From assembly GCA_023439545.1 (NCBI GenBank), contig JAEXNT010000022.1, positions 22,498-86,497 on the forward strand: DNA of 64,000 nucleotides, written 5' to 3'. A model generated the notes under the pieces. That model saw only the letters and a program-made list of their open reading frames with translations. It was not told the DNA's origin and made no database searches. Positions 52,957 through 61,899 of this stretch are shown here, in pieces. Position numbers and translations under genes: made by a program. The stretch's first letter is position 1, and the number at the start of each line of letters is the position of its first letter. Source of the stretch: Bacillota bacterium (GTDB lineage: Bacteria; Bacillota; Clostridia; Acetivibrionales; DTU013).

Positions 52957-53736
52957 GTGATTTTTCTGCTTTACGTATTTATCGGTTGCCTTGCATTCGG
53001 CGTATTTTACTCTCTTCTGTCACTGATCCTCGGGGGTCACGGAGGAGACCACGGAATTGACCATGCGGGCGGTACCGACCATATTGGCAGCTTCGATCAT
53101 GCCGGGGGTCTTGACCATACGGTCGGAGCAGACCACGCCGGAGGCTTCGATCACGCTGCGGGAGCAGATGCAGGCCATGGCGCCGGTCTGGGACATGATT
53201 CCGATGTACAGCATGGTTCCGATTCATCGGCTGCGCCGTCACCTTTCAACCCTCTCGTTATCGCCAGCGCCATCAGCACTTTCGGCGCGGTAGGCATTAT
53301 TTCAATGAAGGGCTTCGGTATTTCGGGGCTGATGAGCACTGTCATTTCACTCGGGTTTGCGGGAGCTATAGGAGCGGCGTTGTTTTTCGGAATCGTAAAG
53401 TTCATGTACGGTTCGCAATCCAATTCCGTGTATTCTCTGGATGAACTGGCGGGCGCCGAAGCCGAGGTAATAACGCCTGTGCCTGAAAAAGGTCTGGGAG
53501 AGATCGCTTACATCGCCAACGGAATAAGGTATACACAGGCTGCCAGATCCATGGAAGGAAGCCCGATCAAAAGAGGCGCCGCGGTCATTATCAGGGAGAT
53601 CGCGGGTAATGTGGCGGTCGTACAGCAGAAGCTGACTTTGGATGATATCGAAATCAGCTATGAGGATAATGAAAATGATGGTAGCAAGGAAAACAGGGAG
53701 AACGGAAAACCACGCAGAGATGCTGGAAATAAATAA
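52957..53736 (+). CDS. NfeD-like membrane protein with His/Asp/Gly-rich repeat (YuaF-like)
   Basis: A 259-residue protein. It has a first membrane segment (about 1-26), then a 50-residue repeat of DHAGG-type units rich in His, Asp and Gly, two more membrane segments (about 100-120 and 125-150), and a C-terminal OB-fold (about 165-235) of the NfeD/YuaF family. The GTG lies inside the ribosome site GGGAGGTGA; a CTG nine bases later (52966) has ideal spacing and may be the real start. It precedes a flotillin gene, as yuaF precedes yuaG in B. subtilis, and should act with it in membrane microdomains. Confidence 0.85.
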   Translation: MIFLLYVFIGCLAFGVFYSLLSLILGGHGGDHGIDHAGGTDHIGSFDHAGGLDHTVGADHAGGFDHAAGADAGHGAGLGHDSDVQHGSDSSAAPSPFNPLVIASAISTFGAVGIISMKGFGISGLMSTVISLGFAGAIGAALFFGIVKFMYGSQSNSVYSLDELAGAEAEVITPVPEKGLGEIAYIANGIRYTQAARSMEGSPIKRGAAVIIREIAGNVAVVQQKLTLDDIEISYEDNENDGSKENRENGKPRRDAGNK

Positions 53737-53754
53737 TTTTAAGGAGGATTTGTA

Positions 53755-55200
53755 ATGGGTGGTTTAGCATTGCCAATTTTAGTAGCCATAGTTCTGGTCG
53801 TCGTAATTTTCATCATGATATCAGTTTTCGTGGGAAGATACGTCAAGGTTGGACCGGATGAGGCATTGATAGTCTCCGGACGTAAAAAGAGACTGCCGAA
53901 CGGACAGCTGGTGGGCTTCAGGATAGTCAGAGGCGGCGCTACGTTTGTCTGGCCGGTACTGGAAATCTCGAAGACTATTTCACTGAGGATCATGCCTCTC
54001 GACGTCAATTCAAGCGCGTATACTTCTCAGGGCGTACAGGTTACGGTCGACGGTATAGCCCAGGTCAAGATCGATTCCAGCCAGGAAGCCATAGCTACTG
54101 CAGCAGAACAGTTTTTAAGCCTCAAAGAGGACGAGATAAAGCGTATTGCTACGCAGACTCTCGAAGGCCACCTGCGTTCGATAGTAGGTAACCTTACTGT
54201 AGAAGAGATAAACCAGAACAGGGACGCATTCGCGCAGAAGGTTCAGGAGCTTGCAGCCGGAGATCTCGCAAACATGGGTCTCAAGATCATATCCTTTACA
54301 ATAAGGGAAATTGCCGACAAGAACGGTTACCTTGAAAGCCTTGGTAAAGCACAGATAGCAAGGGTGCAGAGAGACGCCGTCATAGGCCAGGCCGAAGCCA
54401 AGAGGGATGCCGACATAAAGAGCGCTGAAGCGATGCAGGCAGGCCAGACAGCCAAGTTCCTCGCCGAGACGAAGGTTGCGGAAGCGAACAGGGACAAGGA
54501 AATGAAGGTAGCCGATTACCAGGCTGCCATAAATGAAAGGAAAGCAGAAGCCGACCTCTCATATGACAAAAAGAAATTCGTCATACAGCAGGAAGTTCAG
54601 AAGGAAGCAATGCAGGTCGAGATCGTCAAGAAACAGAAGGAAATTGAGCTGCAGGAACAGGAAGCGCTGAGAAAAGAAAAGGAACTCGACGCAATGATCA
54701 GAAAACCTGCCGAAGCCGACAGGTTCAAGACCGAAGTATCCGCCGAGGCTGACAAGGTGAAAAAGTCCAAGGATGCCGAAGCCCAATCCTACGCGATCAA
54801 AGCGGAAGGACTTGCAAAAGCTGAAGCGATCAAGGCGGCAGGTCTTGCGGAAGCAGAGATAATCAAGGCGAAAGGTGAAGCCGAAGCGGCGGCCCTGGCC
54901 AAAAAGGCGGAAGCTTACAAGCAGTTCAACGATGCTGCTATCGCGCAAATGGTTATTGAAAAGCTGCCGGATATAGCATCGGCAGTGGCACAGCCTCTCG
55001 CTAAGACGGAAAAGATAGTAATGATAGGCGATTCCGGCGCATCGAAGCTGACAAAGGATATCACCGGCGTGATAGCGCAGCTGCCTGAAACGGTCAAGGG
55101 ACTAACAGGCGTCGACATCACCGACATACTGAGAAAATATGCGAGCGGCAAGGAAGAGATCAGGGAAATAGCGAAAGACGACAAAGAAATCGCTAAATAA
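53755..55200 (+). CDS. floT: Flotillin-like protein (FloT/YuaG type)
   Basis: A 481-residue protein. A membrane-inserted N-terminal helix (about 5-28) is followed by an SPFH/PHB domain (about 40-200; VGPDEALIVSGRKKRLPNGQ, then LEGHLRSIVGNLTVEEI), and a long Ala/Glu/Lys coiled coil (about 200-400) with the flotillin EA repeats (AEAKRDADIKSAEA). The C-terminal part has LPDIASAVAQPLAKTEKIVM. Flotillins organise membrane microdomains. AAGGAGG ends before the ATG; 18 bases after the NfeD gene, so the two form an operon. Confidence 0.93.
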   Translation: MGGLALPILVAIVLVVVIFIMISVFVGRYVKVGPDEALIVSGRKKRLPNGQLVGFRIVRGGATFVWPVLEISKTISLRIMPLDVNSSAYTSQGVQVTVDGIAQVKIDSSQEAIATAAEQFLSLKEDEIKRIATQTLEGHLRSIVGNLTVEEINQNRDAFAQKVQELAAGDLANMGLKIISFTIREIADKNGYLESLGKAQIARVQRDAVIGQAEAKRDADIKSAEAMQAGQTAKFLAETKVAEANRDKEMKVADYQAAINERKAEADLSYDKKKFVIQQEVQKEAMQVEIVKKQKEIELQEQEALRKEKELDAMIRKPAEADRFKTEVSAEADKVKKSKDAEAQSYAIKAEGLAKAEAIKAAGLAEAEIIKAKGEAEAAALAKKAEAYKQFNDAAIAQMVIEKLPDIASAVAQPLAKTEKIVMIGDSGASKLTKDITGVIAQLPETVKGLTGVDITDILRKYASGKEEIREIAKDDKEIAK

Positions 55201-55289
55201 TAAAAGTAAAATAACAAATAACATCAAAAAATATTAAAATATATGCTTTTTTGGCTGAATATAGTATAATGTGAGAGGATGGAACAAGT

Positions 55290-55312
55290 ACATCCCCTTT
55301 GACGCCGAAGCG
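55290..55312 (+). repeat. Family B repeat tail fragment
   Basis: CATCCCCTTTGACGCCGAAGC matches the tail of the family B element (CCCCTTTTGACGCTAAAGC) with few changes; the rest of the element is not seen. A TATAAT lies just upstream at 55265-55270, so it falls in the zapA leader. Confidence 0.45.
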
Positions 55313-55358
55313 ACAGGATGAAGAACTTGAGGCGCTGCCGAAAGGATGCTGATTTGAG

Positions 55359-55769
55359 TTGAGCGCAAGAAACAAGGTGGAGCTGAGGATTGCAGGCAAG
55401 GATTATACTATAGTAGGAACCGAACCGGAAGAGTATATTCAAAAGGTCGGACACTATATAGATAAAAAGATGACTGAGATATTGAGGTGCAGCTCCAGTC
55501 TCAGTACTTCGCTTGCGGCGGTCCTTACAGCGATTAACGTCGCCGATGATTTCTTCAAGAGCCGTGAAAGTGAGCAAGACGCCAGAAAAGAGCTCAAAAG
55601 GGCGCTTGATGAACTCGAAAGCCTCAAGGAAGAAAAACAGCGGCTTCAGCAGGAAAATTCGGCATTAGCCGAAATGAATGCAACTCTCAAGCTGGATCTC
55701 GCCAAGCGGGAGGCAGAGCTCGGAGAAGTCCGGATTTCGCTTGACAGGGCTGAAAGAGCGAGAGAATAA
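55359..55769 (+). CDS. zapA: Cell division protein ZapA
   Basis: A 136-residue protein. NKVELRIAGKDYTIVGTEPEEYIQKV at the start and a C-terminal coiled coil (about 70-130) are the layout of Firmicute ZapA, which binds and bundles FtsZ at the division ring. The TTG start gives the family N-terminus but its ribosome site is poor (AAAGGATG 13 bases away). It is followed by a terminator and then the U32 peptidase, a neighbour it also has in other Clostridia. Confidence 0.88.
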   Translation: MSARNKVELRIAGKDYTIVGTEPEEYIQKVGHYIDKKMTEILRCSSSLSTSLAAVLTAINVADDFFKSRESEQDARKELKRALDELESLKEEKQRLQQENSALAEMNATLKLDLAKREAELGEVRISLDRAERARE

Positions 55770-55783
55770 GGTTTTGCAATACT

Positions 55784-55817
55784 ATCGCTTCGCGGGAGGA
55801 CCCGCGGAGCGATTTTT
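55784..55817 (+). terminator. Terminator after zapA
   Basis: ATCGCTTCGCGGG / CCCGCGGAGCGAT (one G-T pair), loop AGGA, then TTTTT. Confidence 0.9.
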
Positions 55818-55977
55818 ATGTGAGCGGGCAGAGGGGCGAATGTTTTCAGTCGCCGACAGATGTCCGTGCACGCCGTAGATGCCGCCAGATTCCGGCTGCT
55901 TGCGTTGGAATACGGCACAGCGTTAAAGGACAGATTATCTATAGCTGTTTTTACTTATTAAGTGTATTGCGGGAGAA

Positions 55978-58620
55978 ATGATGGATACATCCGGAATCAG
56001 TGATTTAAACAGATACAATAGAAGGATAGAACTTCTTGCGCCAGCCGGAAACCGCGACGCGCTGCATGCGGCGGTTGAAAACGGAGCTGACGCGGTCTAC
56101 CTGGGAGGCAGGTCATTCAACGCAAGGGAAAATGCGGACAACTTCGATGCGGATACGCTTCGTGAAGAACTGCTGTATGCCCATGCGCGCGGCGTCAATA
56201 TTTATCTGACGCTGAACACGCTCATCTCCGACGACGAGATGAAGCAGGCGCTTGAATTTGCCGCAGAAGCGCGTTATGCGGGAATTGACGGCATAATCGT
56301 GCAGGATTTCGGTCTTGCGGCGGCTCTCAGGAAGGTAATGCCCGACGTTCCTCTGCATGGCAGCACCCAGATGACGGTATATGACCTGGACGGCGTGCGG
56401 GTCCTCGAAGATATGGGCTTCAGCAGGGTTGTGCTTGCGAGGGAGCTGCCTTTGGAGGAAATTTCGAAAATAGCGTGCAATACGAAGCTTGAAATAGAAG
56501 CCTTCGTTCATGGAGCGCTTTGCGTATGCTATTCGGGACAATGCCTGATGAGCAGCATGATCGGCGGCAGGAGCGGCAACAGGGGTAAATGCGCACAGCC
56601 CTGCAGGCTGCCCTGGCAGCTTATTGACGCGCGCGAAAGCAAGCACGTAAACCCGGTTCCCGATTCCATGGCATCCTGGTTTTCCGGGAAGGAATATTCC
56701 TCGGGGAGCGGAACAGGATACCTGATGAGCCCCAAGGATATGAGCATGCTTGACTACATGGGGGATATTGCAAATTCTGGTATAACTTCGCTCAAGATCG
56801 AGGGCAGGATGAAAAGTCCCGAGTATGTGGCTACCGTAGTGCGCATGTACAGAAAATATCTGGATATGGCTTCTGGAAACGATATGCATAAAGGTGTTCA
56901 ACAGCCTGAAGTCGAGGCTGCGGACAGGCATGACCTGCTTCAGATCTTTAACCGGGGCGGATTCTCTTCCGGTTATATGAAGGGTAAAAGCGGAGCCGAT
57001 ATGATGAGTTATGAAAAGCCCAATAACAGCGGGATCTATCTTGGGAAGGTTCAGGCTTACGACAGCCGTTCGCGAACCATAACCCTCAGGCTCGAATGGG
57101 ACCTGTCGATAGGAGACGGGGTCGAAATATGGACCGGAAACTCCGACAGCCCGGGAGGTACGGTCACATCGCTGATTACAGGCAGACAAAATGTAAGGAT
57201 GGCCAAAAAGGGCGAGCTTGCCGTTGCCGGTGAATTCAAAGGCCGTATTGCGCCAGGGAGCGGCGTCTATAAGACGCTTGATATAACATTGAATAAAGCT
57301 GCCCGTGAAACCTTCTCGGGAAAGATCATAAAACGTGCAGCAATAAAGGGCAAGGCCTGCCTGGCGGTTGGACAGCCTCTGATACTCAACGTCGAGGACG
57401 CCGAAGGGCATAAAGTGACGGCTGAGGGGACTCTTCAACCGGAAGAGGCAATAAACAGGCCTCTCTCGGACGAGAGACTGAAGGAACAGCTAAGCAGGAC
57501 GGGTTCGACGCCATTTTTCTTTTCAGAACTGGAGGCCGATATAGCAAACGGGCTTACTATACCCATAAGTGAAATCAACGAGGTCAGAAGGCAGGCGCTC
57601 GATGAACTTTATAAAATCAAGGCCGACCGTTATCCGGACAGGCGAGACCGCGATGGCACGGACGAAAGGATAAACGGGGTGATCTACAGAGCCTGTCCGG
57701 CTTCGCCGCAAAGCAACCGAGTGCGCGAAGCAATCCCCACCGGCGGTAACGCCGGGTTATCCGTTTATTTCTACAGATGGGACGAGCACTATGATTATGC
57801 TTCATTGGGCGCCGACAGGATTTATCTGCCTTTTGTCTCGTTGATGAGGCCCGGCTTCAGGGATTCGGTAAAAGCCCTCAAAACTGCGGGAACTGAGGTT
57901 TTCGCCTGGCTGCCTTCTGTTACGCGCGGCAATTATGAAAAGCTGATCGAAAGGTTCACAGCGGCGCCCGACAATATAATAGACGGCCTTCTGTGCGGCA
58001 ATGCCGGAACTCTGAGGAAGCTGAACGGGTGCGGTCTACGGCTTGCAGGAGACATATCGCTTAATATATTCAATACTAATTCATTTATGGAAGTTGCAGG
58101 ACTTGGGGTGGAAAGCGCAGCGCTTTCAGCGGAACTGACTTTGCAGCAGGCTGCCTGTATAGGCAACGCAGCCGGGGAAGGTCCCGGAAGCTCAGTTGTG
58201 CTTGAAGCGGCGGTATATGGAAGGCTGCCGCTGATGATCAGCGAATACTGCCCTGTGGGAAGCATTGCGGGAGGATTTTCGGGCGGGTCAAAATGCAGCG
58301 CAGTGTGTACCGGGGGCGATTACAGCATGAGGGACAGAAAGGGCTCAGAATTCCCCGTGCTATGTGACAGGACTGATTGCAGAAGTACTATACTGAATTC
58401 AGACACGCTGTTTGTCCCGGACGTCGTAAAGGCTCTTGCCGACGCCGGGATAGGGCTGTTCAGGATGTATATATGGGATGAAGGACCCGAACAGGTAAGA
58501 GAGCTGCTCAAGCTTTACAAAGCAGCCGGGTTTGACGATGCTGTAAAGCCTTCGGGCCATAGGGCAGACAGGCTGAACGAAGGCCGATACACGAAGGGCC
58601 ATTATTTCAGGGGTGTATGA
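55978..58620 (+). CDS. U32 family peptidase / tRNA or rRNA hydroxylation factor
   Basis: An 880-residue protein. The N-terminal TIM-like U32 domain (ELLAPAGNRDALHAAVENGA, VYLGGRSFNARENADNF, VHGALCVCYSGQC, GNRGKCAQPCR) carries four Cys that in RlhA/TrhP relatives bind an Fe-S cluster. A DUF3656-type middle follows, and a second part (about 590-870) with more Cys in CSAVC and CDRTDC. Two ATGs at 55978 and 55981 are both usable after GGGAG. E. coli RlhA and TrhP work on RNA hydroxylation; the large Clostridial form is not proven. GC content is like its neighbours. Confidence 0.88.
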   Translation: MMDTSGISDLNRYNRRIELLAPAGNRDALHAAVENGADAVYLGGRSFNARENADNFDADTLREELLYAHARGVNIYLTLNTLISDDEMKQALEFAAEARYAGIDGIIVQDFGLAAALRKVMPDVPLHGSTQMTVYDLDGVRVLEDMGFSRVVLARELPLEEISKIACNTKLEIEAFVHGALCVCYSGQCLMSSMIGGRSGNRGKCAQPCRLPWQLIDARESKHVNPVPDSMASWFSGKEYSSGSGTGYLMSPKDMSMLDYMGDIANSGITSLKIEGRMKSPEYVATVVRMYRKYLDMASGNDMHKGVQQPEVEAADRHDLLQIFNRGGFSSGYMKGKSGADMMSYEKPNNSGIYLGKVQAYDSRSRTITLRLEWDLSIGDGVEIWTGNSDSPGGTVTSLITGRQNVRMAKKGELAVAGEFKGRIAPGSGVYKTLDITLNKAARETFSGKIIKRAAIKGKACLAVGQPLILNVEDAEGHKVTAEGTLQPEEAINRPLSDERLKEQLSRTGSTPFFFSELEADIANGLTIPISEINEVRRQALDELYKIKADRYPDRRDRDGTDERINGVIYRACPASPQSNRVREAIPTGGNAGLSVYFYRWDEHYDYASLGADRIYLPFVSLMRPGFRDSVKALKTAGTEVFAWLPSVTRGNYEKLIERFTAAPDNIIDGLLCGNAGTLRKLNGCGLRLAGDISLNIFNTNSFMEVAGLGVESAALSAELTLQQAACIGNAAGEGPGSSVVLEAAVYGRLPLMISEYCPVGSIAGGFSGGSKCSAVCTGGDYSMRDRKGSEFPVLCDRTDCRSTILNSDTLFVPDVVKALADAGIGLFRMYIWDEGPEQVRELLKLYKAAGFDDAVKPSGHRADRLNEGRYTKGHYFRGV

Positions 58621-58656
58621 GTCTCAGGACAGAAACGAATATAGGGGGAGAAGTTT

Positions 58657-59277
58657 ATGAATAATGAAATCAACGTATATATCAAGGTCGAGGAAGAAGG
58701 TAAAATCCCGGTGTATGCTTCACAGCACGCCGCCGGCTGCGACCTTTTCGCAACGCGTGACATGGCTGTCAGACCCGGTGAAACGATAATAATGCCACTG
58801 GATTTCAATATGGCGATGGATACCGAATATGAAGCGCAGATCAGGCCCCGGAGCGGTCTGTCGCTGAAAACGGAACTCAGGGTACCGAACGGGCCCGGCA
58901 CGATCGATAGCGATTACAGGGATACGGTCGGAGTTTTATTGCAGAATACATACAATATAGCCAACCTTCCTTATCAGATCGCAGCCGATCCGGGCATTTT
59001 GGAGGAGTTGTACCGTGACTATACCGAAACCGGACTGCTCGAGTATCTGGCCAGGGACGGCAAGCCGTTGCCAGCCGCCTCTCTTGCTGTCTCCGGACAG
59101 AAAATCTATCTTGACAGGCTTGGAAATCCGTATGGCACCATATATATAAAAAAAGGCGAGAGAATTGCGCAAATGGTTTTCTGCGAATACAAACGCGCAA
59201 ATTTCATACAGCATCCCGATCCTCGCACGATTGGGGCGGACAGGGGCGGCGGCTTCGGCCATTCGGGCCGCGACTGA
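58657..59277 (+). CDS. dut: dUTPase with central insertion
   Basis: A 206-residue dUTP diphosphatase homologue. The five motifs are present: AAGCDLFA (I), RPRSGLSLK (II), NGPGTIDSDYRDTVGV (III), KKGERIAQMVF (IV) and RGGGFGHSG (V). Between III and IV there is an extra stretch of about 60 residues (about 108-165) where normal trimeric dUTPases (145-150 residues) have a short turn. In motif III the usual DSDYRG has Asp in place of the Gly. The enzyme hydrolyses dUTP to dUMP and PPi. AGGGGGAGAAG lies before the ATG. Confidence 0.88.
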   Translation: MNNEINVYIKVEEEGKIPVYASQHAAGCDLFATRDMAVRPGETIIMPLDFNMAMDTEYEAQIRPRSGLSLKTELRVPNGPGTIDSDYRDTVGVLLQNTYNIANLPYQIAADPGILEELYRDYTETGLLEYLARDGKPLPAASLAVSGQKIYLDRLGNPYGTIYIKKGERIAQMVFCEYKRANFIQHPDPRTIGADRGGGFGHSGRD

Positions 59278-59298
59278 AAAAGTTTATGGGGGCCGACG

Positions 59299-61899
59299 AT
59301 GAAGTTTCTTAACGAGGTCATTGAGAATCCATTCGATCCGGACCGGTTTATAAAATTTGCCGGCCTTATATTCAACGGTCCGGGACAGTCCGATCCGGTA
59401 CACCCTGATCAGGTGCGGTCTGGAAGGGATCAATCCGCTCAGGTAATGCACGGTCCGGGACAATTCTGCCGGGAACAGCCCGGGCCTGACAGCACTATGC
59501 CTTCCGGCAGCATATCAGTCATAGAAACTTTCAAATGCGGCGAAGACGTAAGAGTAGCGGTTTTAGCCGTGAGGTCGGAAAATACCGGATACAGCTGTCA
59601 AAATAACACGACGCAGCGGAAAACCATATCCGAACTCTTGGCTTCCATACAATGCGAGTTTGCCGTTGCGGCGTTTTACGAGGAGAAAGCTTATAAGTGG
59701 AAGCTGTCATATGTCAAACTCCTGCCAAATAATCAAACCGATGGCGTAAGCCCGTTTGAAAACCGCGGCATAAAAAAGACTTCATTTATAATGGGCGCGG
59801 GCGGAACACTGGGAAATCACGATTTGTCCGCCATTGCGAATGCTGCGGCAAAGCGTCAGCTTATGAATCTTCTTCGCAAAAAGGGGAGGATATCCCCGGG
59901 CGATATTGAAAAAGCTTTCAGCTGCCATGTGTTCACCAGGAATGTAATTAAGGCTTTTAACCGCAGGTATCCTGACGCTTTAGACCTTTCGGCGATTATA
60001 AGACTCCCGGGCTTTAAAATGGACGAAAGCGAACCGTTCGACAGGGAGCTTGCCGTCGATCCCGAAATGCTGGGGAATATTTTTCTGAGCAGGTTAAAAA
60101 ACAGAGACAGAAAAAACAGAGGTACTTTCTATACTCCTTCCGAAACTGTAAGCTTCATGTGCAGGGAAAGCCTTGCACAATATATTTCCAATGCCACGGA
60201 ACTGTCATATGAGGATTGCCTGGAGCTTCTCGCCATGGAGGGCACGGCACACGATCCGGAGGGCACGGCACACGATCCGGAGGCCCCGGCATTCGATCAG
60301 GTAAGCCCGGCGCAGGCGCAGAGGCTTATACCTGGTAAGCCTGTCCGCAGACCGTTCGGGGTTGCGGCAGAAAGCTTGATTAAAATAGACCGGGCGCTGC
60401 AGCAGGTCAGGATATTTGATCCTGCGGCCGGCTCGGGAGCTTTCGTACTCGGCATGCTGAAGGAGATCGCCAGGGTGCGGAGCATTATCTCATTCTGCAT
60501 TTCCGAAGGCCAGGCCGAAAACCGGATTGCGGAAAGCCGGGCCTGTGCTCCGGGAGCAGAGCCGAACCAAAGCGCCGGCAAAAACATATACGAGCTTATG
60601 AGGCATACTGTCAGGAACTGCATTTTCGCCGCTGATACCGATGAAGAGGCAGTCAGGCTGACAAAGCTCAGATTGTGGTGCGCCCTTGCCTCTGTCAACT
60701 ATGGCGGGCCTTCGGAACCGGAACAATTTTGCCATGTCGCGTGCTGCGACAGCCTTAGCAGCAGTGCGGACACATTAAAAGACGATCCGGCGTTTGAAGG
60801 CGTCATTTCAGAGAAGGGCGGTTTTGATATTGTCATAGGAAACCCTCCGTATATATCGGCCGTGGAAGACGCCAGGTACGGCAATCCGCTGAGGGATTCC
60901 CTTAAAGCGAAATATCCCATATTAAAAGGTTCCTTCGATATCTATACCGCATTTTTGCTGGAAGGGGTCAGGCAGACAAACAAGGAGGGCGTATACTGCT
61001 GGATAGTGCCGAACAGCCTGTTGTCGTCGAGTTATGCCCTGCCTGTACTTGAATATCTGAAACGGAATGGTCTTAACCGCAGCATCAGCGTATCTGATAT
61101 TGATATTTTTCATAACGTCGGAGTATATCCGGTTATCGCAATAGGAAACAAAAAAGAAAAGGGGAACGGATACAGTGAGTATATCGCGGCTTCCGCGGAT
61201 AATCCCGGCTGCGCCGCGGCCAGATACTCTGCCGGACATTCGGGATACGGCACGTTCAAGGACTATGGCGTCAGGATAGCTTCAGGCGCGTCGGGCTTTC
61301 AGGCGAAGGCCCTTGCCGGATGCATATCGGAGGGGGATAAGGACCTTGCGATCCCCTTTGTTGTCAGCGGGTCGATCGATAAATATTCTACCAGCTTCAG
61401 TAACGTCAGATACATGGGAAAGACCTGGTCCAGAGCTTTCATCACTAAAAGCGGCGATATAGCTCAAAGCAAATGGAGGCTGTGGTGCGGGGAAAAGATC
61501 ATAATTGCCGGACTTACAAGGGAGCTGGAGGCGGATTACAGCCGGGAGCCACTGGCATTGGGAGTCGGCGCTTACGCCATTTATGATTTCGGGGGATTTG
61601 AACCGCTGTATTTACTGGGTCTCCTGAATAGCAGGTTTATGTCGGAGTATTTGAGAGATCGGTTCTATGAAAAGCATCTTGCCGGAGGCTACCTTGTAAT
61701 AAATAAGACTACGCTGGAGCAGCTTCCGCTTGTGCCTGCCGATCGGGAAATGCAGGAAACTATCGCTGAAAAAGCCGGCGCTGTTAAAGCTGTGATGCAG
61801 CAGCTGAACGGGAAAAAGGTCAAATTGCAATGCAAAGCTCTGCTGGATGAGATAGATGAACTTGTGGATCAGCTTTTCGCCTACCACCACTTCCGATAG
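59299..61899 (+). CDS. Eco57I-type N6-adenine DNA methyltransferase (orphan or type IIG-like)
   Basis: An 866-residue protein. The methyltransferase core has motif I DPAAGSGAF (residues 374-382) and motif IV NPPY (515-518), typical of N6-adenine enzymes of the Eco57I/type IIG class. A TaqI-like C-terminal target-recognition region follows (about 660-820). The N-terminal 260 residues have the rough layout of type IIG proteins (YKWKLSYVKLLPNN) but I do not see a clear PD-ExK nuclease site. A 21-bp DNA repeat gives EGTAHDP twice (about 314-327). No restriction partner is nearby. Its 3' end overlaps the next gene (minus) by 19 bases. Confidence 0.85.
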   Translation: MKFLNEVIENPFDPDRFIKFAGLIFNGPGQSDPVHPDQVRSGRDQSAQVMHGPGQFCREQPGPDSTMPSGSISVIETFKCGEDVRVAVLAVRSENTGYSCQNNTTQRKTISELLASIQCEFAVAAFYEEKAYKWKLSYVKLLPNNQTDGVSPFENRGIKKTSFIMGAGGTLGNHDLSAIANAAAKRQLMNLLRKKGRISPGDIEKAFSCHVFTRNVIKAFNRRYPDALDLSAIIRLPGFKMDESEPFDRELAVDPEMLGNIFLSRLKNRDRKNRGTFYTPSETVSFMCRESLAQYISNATELSYEDCLELLAMEGTAHDPEGTAHDPEAPAFDQVSPAQAQRLIPGKPVRRPFGVAAESLIKIDRALQQVRIFDPAAGSGAFVLGMLKEIARVRSIISFCISEGQAENRIAESRACAPGAEPNQSAGKNIYELMRHTVRNCIFAADTDEEAVRLTKLRLWCALASVNYGGPSEPEQFCHVACCDSLSSSADTLKDDPAFEGVISEKGGFDIVIGNPPYISAVEDARYGNPLRDSLKAKYPILKGSFDIYTAFLLEGVRQTNKEGVYCWIVPNSLLSSSYALPVLEYLKRNGLNRSISVSDIDIFHNVGVYPVIAIGNKKEKGNGYSEYIAASADNPGCAAARYSAGHSGYGTFKDYGVRIASGASGFQAKALAGCISEGDKDLAIPFVVSGSIDKYSTSFSNVRYMGKTWSRAFITKSGDIAQSKWRLWCGEKIIIAGLTRELEADYSREPLALGVGAYAIYDFGGFEPLYLLGLLNSRFMSEYLRDRFYEKHLAGGYLVINKTTLEQLPLVPADREMQETIAEKAGAVKAVMQQLNGKKVKLQCKALLDEIDELVDQLFAYHHFR

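Noticed and set aside
56113..57438. 441-codon minus-strand frame in the U32 gene
   Set aside because: The plus strand carries clear U32 motifs over the same span; the reverse frame has no motif or ribosome site.
59299..61899. BREX PglX methyltransferase
   Set aside because: No brxA, brxB, brxC, pglZ or brxL genes are near; the neighbours are housekeeping genes.
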